From IMG/VR virus record IMGVR_UViG_3300009176_000043, positions 1-41,999 of that record: 41,999 nt of DNA. One strand, given 5' to 3'. The notes beneath the pieces were generated by a model. That model did not search any database, had not been told where the DNA came from, and was given only the letters and a program-made list of their open reading frames with translations. Source of the stretch: a virus. Below, in pieces: positions 22,320 to 29,900 of this stretch (the first letter of the stretch is position 1; every line of letters begins with the position of its first letter). Made by a program: the position numbers and the translations under genes.

Positions 22320-22796
22320 ATGGCTATTGCAGGTACACTCGGTGCACGGCTTTATACTAGTGCCACTGCTCTCACTAACACGGAATCCGCCGCTGATGCT
22401 ATCGGCGATTTTACGGGCCTCACGATCGCTACTGAAATCGGCCTCATCGAGAGCATGGGAGAGTTTGGTAAGCTATACGATCTCGCCACCTTCCAGGCGG
22501 TAGGCGATGGTCGTATGAGGAAATTAAAAGGCGGTTTTAACGAGGGAAACTTAGCTCTTGTGTGTGGCCTTGATTTGTCTGATTCAGGTCAGGCCGCCTT
22601 GAAGACCTATGCTGACGCAGCAAACCAGAATGCCTATCCTTTTAAACTCACGATCGTCACTGAGTCCGGAACAGACACTTATTACTTCGGCTGCAAGGTC
22701 ATGTCCTTTAGGACGGTTCTCGGCAGCGTCAACAATGTGGTCAAGGTGAATATCAGCTTGGAAATCACCACGGGCGTCTTTACCGACGCATCGTAA
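22320..22796 (+). CDS. Major tail tube protein
   Basis: A 158-residue protein that should form the stacked hexameric rings of the tail tube. It matches the common short phage tube family: N-terminal AIAGTLGARLYTSATAL, then the EIGLIESMGEFGKLYDLATFQAVGDGRMRK loop-and-strand region, followed by GGFNEGNLALVCGLDLSD and a helix AALKTYADAANQ. The C-terminal sandwich YPFKLTIVTESGTDTYYFGCKVM and VKVNISLEITTGVF is the usual end. The length is normal. GAAGGA ribosome site precedes ATG 22320. A hairpin lies just upstream and a highly structured region follows. Confidence 0.85.
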   Translation: MAIAGTLGARLYTSATALTNTESAADAIGDFTGLTIATEIGLIESMGEFGKLYDLATFQAVGDGRMRKLKGGFNEGNLALVCGLDLSDSGQAALKTYADAANQNAYPFKLTIVTESGTDTYYFGCKVMSFRTVLGSVNNVVKVNISLEITTGVFTDAS

Positions 22797-22808
22797 GAAT
22801 AATGCAGA

Positions 22809-22894
22809 ACCGCGCCGACACGCGGTCGGGCTCGCTCGCAAGGGCGAGGTCTCGCGGGACGGGAGCGAAGCCGGGTGTCGGCCCAGCTTCGCTC
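22809..22894 (+). promoter_or_regulatory. Structured leader with competing stems before chaperone genes
   Basis: Several perfect stems can form: ACCGCG/CGCGGT (22809-22814 with 22821-22826), GCCGACAC/GTGTCGGC (22814-22821 with 22875-22882), CTCGC/GCGAG (22831-22835 with 22844-22848) and GAGCGAAGC/GCTTCGCTC (22863-22871 with 22886-22894). The first and second are mutually exclusive, as are the second and fourth, so this could be an attenuator. It ends 39 nt before the chaperone ATG. Confidence 0.45.
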
Positions 22895-22933
22895 TCTTCG
22901 CGTTTATCCAAATCCTCCGACAAGGATATCTCT

Positions 22934-23299
22934 ATGTCTAGACTGAATGCCGGTGAAACGGAAATAACTATCGGATCTGAAAAGCTGATCTTTCGCCCAT
23001 CCCTTCGTGTTGCGAAAGATTTGAACAGAGTATTCGGCGCGCTCGGAAGCGTGATCGAAAAATTGCGGATTGCCGATTTAGACGCAGTAAATTCGGTTAT
23101 TAAAATTTGTGCCGGGATTGATGATAAGCGCTCTCGGTTAATTGAGGAATGGGTTTGGGAGGAGATGGGTCGCAGCGACACGTCATTTGGTGAGCTGTTG
23201 GGAAATCTCATTAACTTTGTCGCGCTTATTCAGCGAGGTGGTCGGCCTGTGTTTTTCGAGGGTGATGTCATCGAGGCGCGCGACCAGGGAAACGAATAA
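22934..23299 (+). CDS. Tail assembly chaperone G-like
   Basis: A 121-residue protein from ATG 22934 (AAGGA 7 nt upstream). The frame is open from 22802 but the extra 44 codons cover the structured leader and are low-complexity, so they are rejected as coding. Family pattern: N-terminal GETEITIGSEKLIFRPSLRVAKDL with helix NRVFGALGSVIEKL, then VNSVIKICAGID, and a C-terminal helix ELLGNLINFVALIQRGGRP. It binds the tape measure during tail assembly and is not usually in the mature virion. Its last codons contain the slippery heptamer, so a fraction of ribosomes go on to make the G-T fusion. Confidence 0.82.
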   Translation: MSRLNAGETEITIGSEKLIFRPSLRVAKDLNRVFGALGSVIEKLRIADLDAVNSVIKICAGIDDKRSRLIEEWVWEEMGRSDTSFGELLGNLINFVALIQRGGRPVFFEGDVIEARDQGNE

Positions 23300-23580
23300 C
23301 CATCGAGGATTATTATGACCGCCTCTATGAGCAGGCTGCCGGCTGGCTACCGTGGTCAGATGACCAAATCCTCGATTGCACGATAAGTCGTATTGAGATG
23401 GCGCTAAAAGGCAAGATCGACGTATTCAAAAAGACCTGGCCTTGGGGTCGGTCAAAAGAGGACGAAGAGGCCGAAGCATTTGCCAACATGCAGGCCGATC
23501 CAGGACTTGCGGCACAGCAGCTAAGTGCGATGTTTAAGGGTAGGCTGGCACGCGAGAAGCAGAGCCGGAAGAAGACGTAG
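22934..23580 (+). CDS. Tail assembly chaperone G-T fusion via -1 frameshift
   Basis: The product of the -1 shift at GGGAAAC (23287-23293) on top of the 121-residue chaperone: 120 codons in the first frame, then reading resumes at 23293 in the -1 frame for 95 residues, total about 215. The downstream part begins RITIEDYYDRLYEQAAGWLP and contains DDQILDCTISRIEMALKGK, a PWGRSKEDEEAEAFANM segment and a basic tail, the usual T-domain layout that contacts the tape measure. The T frame has no good start: the ATG at 23398 lies well inside it, with no ribosome site. That argues for frameshifting. The end abuts the next small gene. Confidence 0.8.
23287..23293 (+). promoter_or_regulatory. -1 programmed ribosomal frameshift site GGGAAAC
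   Basis: Heptamer G-GGA-AAC in frame with the G chaperone (codons CAG GGA AAC GAA TAA). Slipping one base back gives GGG AAA and opens the T frame. It lies 3 nt before the final GAA-TAA of G. It fits the X-XXY-YYZ rule exactly and is at the expected place between chaperone genes. No strong downstream stimulatory structure was identified by eye. Confidence 0.85.
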
Positions 23581-23587
23581 GTGCATC

Positions 23588-23818
23588 ATGGCACGGTCGC
23601 GCAAAAAGACACCCGCTGGCGGCAATACGGTTGCCAAAAGCGATCAGCCCTGGAAGCGCCAATCCAGTCGCATTCTGCGGCGCCGCGTGCGTGAGGCCAT
23701 CTGTGCTAGCCGGTTCGATGCCTTGCCTGATGAGCGCCTTGTTCGCGATCCCTGGACCTGGCCCAAAGACGGCAAGCAGTGGTACGGATTCAGCAATCCA
23801 AAGATGCTACGGAAATGA
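23588..23818 (+). CDS. Small basic protein (76 aa), unknown function
   Basis: Starts at ATG 23588; the open frame back to 23525 overlaps the T frame and is ignored. The sequence begins ARSRKKTPAGGNTVAKSDQ, then an Arg-rich helix RILRRRVREAICASRFDAL and ends DPWTWPKDGKQWYGFSNPK. This pattern (R-S-R-K-K-T-P at the start, an Arg helix, a W-x-x-x-K-D-G-K-x-x-x end) recurs in small phage proteins near tail genes that I know only as uncharacterised. It is strongly basic, so it might bind nucleic acid. No role is assigned. Confidence 0.65.
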   Translation: MARSRKKTPAGGNTVAKSDQPWKRQSSRILRRRVREAICASRFDALPDERLVRDPWTWPKDGKQWYGFSNPKMLRK

Positions 23819-23952
23819 TCGTCTAGCGCACTTAGCATTGCTGCGATCCTAACTGATAGGCTCATTCCGACCGACCTCCTGCGGGAAGCGCCGCAGAGAG
23901 ATCAACCTCTGACTCCGCCGATGATCTCAATCTGTTTTGCAGGAGGGTGCCG

Positions 23953-23985
23953 ATGGTTGCTGTTAGCGCCTTCCGGGTGGGTTGA
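23953..23985 (+). CDS. 10-codon leader minigene before tape measure (possible)
   Basis: ATG 23953 follows AGGAGGG (23941-23947) at ideal spacing, giving the strongest ribosome site of the neighbourhood, but the ORF is only 10 residues (MVAVSAFRVG) and stops at TGA 23983-23985, two bases before the tape measure ATG. The tape measure itself has only a GGGTGGG element. Ribosomes finishing here could restart at 23988, so this may be a coupling minigene setting tape measure output. It may also be a chance arrangement. Confidence 0.35.
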   Translation: MVAVSAFRVG

Positions 23986-23987
23986 GC

Positions 23988-26900
23988 ATGGCTGACGAAC
24001 GCGCAGTTATCGTACTTGGATTTGAGTCCTTACCGGGCAGCAAACAGGTTGTTGACAATCACAACAGAGACGGCAAGTCGCTCCAGGCTACTGACGCTGC
24101 TGTCGGTAAAGCGGCTCAAGATCGCGCCGACAAGAGTGAAAAGGCCGCGCGTCGCCAGGAGGAAGTGGCCAAGAGGCTAACAAAGGTCACAACGGAGGAG
24201 GCGGCAAAGCAGAAGGCTGCCGCCGAGTCTCTCAATAATATCATTTCGAACACGGAAAACAGTCCCGTCCGCGACCAGGCGAAGACGGACCGATTCCTGG
24301 CCTCGATGGCTCGTGCGGCCGATCCACTTAGCGCCGCCTTGCGGAAGGCGCAGGGCGAAGTCTCTCGGCTCAGCGGTATAATTGCCAAAGGGATTGATGG
24401 CGAAGAAAAAGCTGCGCAAGCCACCCTTTCCTTAGCTGCAGCTAAGCTGAGGCTCGCCGATGCACAGCGCGCCGCGAACGTGGCCGCTGCCTCTGGCGAA
24501 AAAGGATTTTCCGCCCCAAACGATCTTACGAAATCAATTCGGGCGTATAGGGATCAGCTTGAGCCGACGCTGCCGATTCAGCGTGCTTTATACGAAAACA
24601 TCGCGCGTATTAACGCTGCCGCGGCGGTGCTGGGTGGAATATCTCAGGCGCAGCGAACAGACCTTATAAAGGCGGCGACTGACGAATATACGAAACAGGT
24701 TCGGATCGTGACTGGCCTCGCAGAGAGGGAGCGTGCTGCCGCTGTTGCACAAAAGGATTTTTCGGAATCAATCCGGACATTTCGTGACCAGCTTAATCCA
24801 ACGCTGCCACTTCTGCGCGCTTACTACGATGAGCTTTCTAAAATAAACGTTGCGGCAACGAAGTCCGGTGGGATAACGCCTGTTGAGGCCGACGCGCTGC
24901 GGACTCAGGCCAGGGCACGATTTGACACGAAAGTTGCGGATGTAGATGGGACAGCTTCCGCTCAGAAATATTTGGATGTTCTTGATCCGACACTTCCGGT
25001 GTTGCGAGCATATAACGCGGAAGTAGACAAATTAGCCGAGCTTCAGAAGATAGGAAAGTTGAGCGCGCTTGAGGCCGCGGATGCCAATGCGATTCTCTCC
25101 ACCTCATACGATAAGCTACTTCAAAAAGCCAATGGCTTTGATATTGCTGAGAAATTTCGCGATAAACAAGACCCGACGCGACTTGTAGAACGAGCGCGTA
25201 CTGAGACTCTGACTCAAATTAGTAAGGCTGTCGCGGCCCCAGGTGGCCTTACGCCAGTGGAAGAATCCGCTGCTATCAAAGCTGCGAACGAAGAATATGA
25301 AAAACAAATCAAGATAGTGACCGGCGTAAAAAAGGCTCAGGATGATGCAGCTACAGCCGAATCGGCGTATAGGAAACAACTTACCGCGGTAATAGATGAG
25401 CTTGATCCACTCGCGGCAGCGCAAAAGCGTTATAATGAGCAAGTCGATTTTATCAATCACGCAACGGCAAAGGGAGATATTGGCGTACCCCAAAGGGATG
25501 CCTTACTTGTCGCTTCTAAAAATAATCTCGATAAAAATATTGAGTCGCTAAATCGAAATTCGGCCGCAATGAGTCGTGGCAAAGTAAGCGCGCAGCAGAT
25601 GCATTTTGCACTGCAACAGCTTACATTCCAGGCCAACGATGTAGCCACATCCCTAGCTTCTGGAATCTCGCCGGCCAGGACATTCGCGCAGCAGTTCGGC
25701 CAGATTGTTCAAGGATTTCAAGTAGCTGGCGGCCCCGCGAACGCTCTCAAAGCCATCGGAGAGGGCATTACGAAGCTGTTCACGCCGATGAAGATTTTAG
25801 GCGCAGGATTGATTACGGCTGGAGCTGGATTCGCGTTGCTTACAATTCGCGCATCTAGCGCCACAAGTAGCGTTCGTGAATTTGATGTTATGCTGAAAGG
25901 CTTAGGAGATAGTAATCTAGCAAGCGGAACGGGGCTTGAGGCTTCCGCAAAACGATTGCGTGATGTCGGGCTTAGTGCGAGTGACGCGAGGGACAAGCTC
26001 AGGGAAGTCACTCGTGCCGGTCTTAATCCAGCAAACGCCGAACGAGTCGTTCGTACCGGGGAAAACCTGATTCCTGTTCTCGGTGATAAGGCTACGTCTG
26101 AATTAACATCAGCGTTATCTGGCGGTCTGGAAGAAACTATAAAATTCGGCTTGCAGTTGGATGTTTTAAAGGCCAAGCAAATTGAGACTTGGCGAGAAAT
26201 GGCGCGTGGTGGGCAGACGGCGCTGGCTCTTAATCAGGCGTTTGCGGCGATCGAGAGTAGGGCAAAGGGCCTATCCAATGAGGCGCTTAGCCCCACTGGT
26301 CGATCCTTGCGTGAACTCGCAGTGAGTTGGAGTAACCTTCTCGACAAATGGAGTAATACCGGGCCAATAGTTGGTACTATAACAGTTCTAAACGATCTTG
26401 CTAAGGTATTGGAGAAGATTTCTAAGTTTGTAACCGGCGAGCAGGCCGCGACCGTTCTCGGCGCGTTAACCGGCGCCGTTGCGGGCACTGCGGTCGCTGG
26501 CCCAGCGGGCGCCGTTGTGGGTGGAGCCCTTGGCGCCGTTAGCGGGGCTTATATAGGCGCGCGTGGCGCAACGGGAACGCCTGTAGCGACCGCTTCAATC
26601 CCAGCAGTCACTCAGGGCACAGCTACTACGGCAGCCTCCGCTGCCGCCGCTGACGCTGAATCTATGCTGGGGCTGAAAGAAGGCAAGGACGCTTCTCGTA
26701 TTCGGGAGTTTCTTGGCTGGTCGGATAATATGAGCCCTGACCAGATTGCTTGGTGCGCTGCCTTTGCAAATGCCGCCCTGGCACGACACGGAATATCCGG
26801 AACCGGGAGCAATGTTGCTAATTCATTCCTTAATTGGGGCACTACTGTAAGTGGATCTCCTCAAGCTGGAGATGTGCTTGTTCAATCACGCGGGCTAGCT

Positions 26901-29900
26901 GCAAGTCAGACTGGTGGTCACGTTGGTCTCGCTACCGGGAATGTTCAAACAACTGCTGGTGGCGCCACGCAATATGAGATGGTCTCTGGCAACTCGGGAG
27001 CCACAACAGACACAGTAACAAAAGCGTGGATTAACGCTAACGAGGTCGTTGTAAAGCGTGCGGTTGAGGCGGCTAATTCGACGGTGACGACCGCCGCGAG
27101 TCAACTTGATCTAAACGCGCTTGTCCAATCTGTCGTGGAAGTCGAGAGCAGTGGTGTTGCGAATAAAGTCTCCCCGAAGGGCGCCCAAGGGCTGATGCAG
27201 CTCATGCCGGCTACGGCCGCGCAATATGGTGTTACCGAGCCTCTCAACGGCGCACAGAACGTCGCTGGCGGTACGCAATACCTAAAGGATCTTCTGGCCC
27301 ATTACAGCGGCAACGTTGAGTTGGCGTTGATGGCTTATAATTGGGGTGAGAAAAATCTCGACGATGCTCTTAAGGGTCAGCAGGTAATACCGGCGGACGT
27401 TCAAAATTATTCCAAGAAGGTGATCGAGGGCGCCGGTGGGTTGGCGGCAATAGGCGCACCGGGCGGTACGGCGGCTGTGTCCGGTTCCGTTACTGGAGCT
27501 GGTGATATTCGCCGTCAGAGGCCGGAGGCTCAGGCTGCTGATGTCACGAAACTTATTAAAGAGGAAGAGCGCCAGATAGAAGTTTTGACGAGGGTGGGGG
27601 CCGCATCTGATGTCATTAAAGCAAAACAGGAAGCGGCAACAGTTGCAGACGAAAAAGCCTTTGGGCCTGAACAGGCAAAACGGCTAGAAATAGCAAAGGT
27701 CGAGGATGTCTACAAACGGGTAACGGCCGCAAATAACAACGCTATTACCGCCACTTCTTTAGAGTCTCTAAATCTTAGAAATGTCGCCAAAGCCTACGAT
27801 GAAAGCGCTGCGTCGGGTCTTGTGGCGGAGAATCAGGCTAAAGCGACCACGGAAGCATATCAACAATATGGAGAGATACAGAGCGCGGCGGCGAAGAAAC
27901 TTATCTCATCGCGCACAACTCAATTTACTATATTAGAGCAGAATCAGTTTAAGGAAACTATTGCAAAACAAAGTGCGGCTGACAGAGATCAGATTGAGAA
28001 TATAAAACTGGAGACATCTCTGCAAGGGAAAACGACTGAAGAAATTACTCGACAAGTCGATTTGCAGAAGGTCATTCAAGAGGCCGAAAATAAAGGTCTT
28101 AACATCTCTTCTGAAGATGTACAAAACCGCCTGAAGGTCGTTGACGCTCTCGACAAGCAAAAAGAAGCGCTAGCCGAAGCCCAGCGGGCTCAGGAACGGC
28201 TGAATAGTCTTGTCACGAGTCTTGTAGGAACGATCGAGACTGAACTTACGAGTGCTATCGAGAAGGCGTTCGACGGAGAAAAGGCCGAGAGCTGGGGCAA
28301 GCGGATCAATCGGGTGCTTGGATCAATGACAAGCACTCTGAGTTCGTCATTATTTCTGAAGCCTCTGGCTGGAACGGCGTTAAGCGCGGTCGGCGCGACT
28401 GGATTAGCGCAAAGTTTCGGCACGTTCGACAATCTGTTGGGAACCAGCACGAGTGGCAGCGGGACTGTTGGCTCGTCAGGCGGGGTGTCTGTCGAAAAAA
28501 GCACTGATGGCACAGTCACCATCAAAGGTCTAGAAGCTACTACATCTCTCACAAATTCCATCCTTGGGACAAACAGTGGCGGGATATTCAGTAATCTCGG
28601 CACCAGTAGCAATACCGTCACATCCAGCAACGATAATATTTACGGTACACTGTCTGGTGCCGGAAGCAAAAGTATATTTAATAATACCGATAGCTTCCTT
28701 GGTACGCTATCTGGGTCGAGCACCTCTGGCACCGTAGGCAGCAGCCTATCGAGCGCCGGAAGCAGCTTGTTCAGTTTGGATACCCTCAAGGGCCTCGGGG
28801 CTGGCTTTGGTGCCGGTACTGTCCTAAATACACTTCTTGGCGGTAACAAGACAACTGGCACAGTCGGGAGTGGTGTGGGGTCGCTTGCTGGCACGCTACT
28901 TGGGACTGCGGTCGGTTTTCCAGTTCTCGGCGGCATTGCAGGTGGCCTGCTTGGTGGGCTTGGCGGCCTATTCGGGACAACCAGCAAGTCGTCCAACGCG
29001 ACCGGGGTGTCGATCGATCTGTCGAAAGGCGCCACAAGTGGCTACTCCAGCTCAGGTAGCGCCGAAAACGACAAGACCTTAAAAGGAATCCGGGACGATT
29101 TATCGAAGTTTACCAAGAATGTTCAAACCTCTACTGGAGGAACTGCTTCCGGTTACATCAATCCGCAGGTGACTGATAAGGGCACTAAGCTAGATTATAA
29201 TATTGCTGGGTTTGGCGCGGGCACCTACAACACAACTGACTCGCAAGACGCGGTAGATGTCGCCGAAATTGCTATAACCAAATCATTAACCGGCCTTAAT
29301 AGTCTCTCAAAGCTATTGATTGATAAATATTCAAATAACATCGACGATCTGAAGACTGCTCTCGATGCGGCGTCGCCTTACAAGAATACTACAGGAATAA
29401 CAGAGCTTACTCAGTTAATTGTAGATAAATATTCAAATAACGTTGATGACCTGAAGACCGCACTCGACGCTACTTATACATATAAGGACACTAAGGTAAC
29501 TGATACAATAACAAAGGTAATCGACAAAACAACAGACCCATCTAAAATAGCGGACAATCTCAAGTTCGCCGGAACCTATGATAAGATCAATGAGGCCGCG
29601 AAGGATACGTTTGCCTCAATCTCAAGTGACCTGAAGGTGACGGGTCCGTTTGAGAAGGCTAGGGACGACATCAAGATCACTTTTGATGATATCACCGATA
29701 GCGCAAAAGAATTTGGGCTTTCTTTAGAGCCGGTCACAGCGGCGTTCGACGAAGCGAATAAACGTCTGAAGGAAGACTTCAACAGAAATATCAATGATCT
29801 TGTAGAAGCCGCTACCGATCCGCTACAAAGCCTTGTTGATATCGAGAAGCGTGCCGGGGACGCCAGAGTCAAAGAGGCCAAGGCTGTCGCTGGCGACATT

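Noticed and set aside
22802-22933. N-terminal extension of the tail chaperone from ATG 22802
   Set aside because: The extra 44 codons are low-complexity, lie over a strong stem-loop region, and ATG 22934 has a good ribosome site and the family-typical start.
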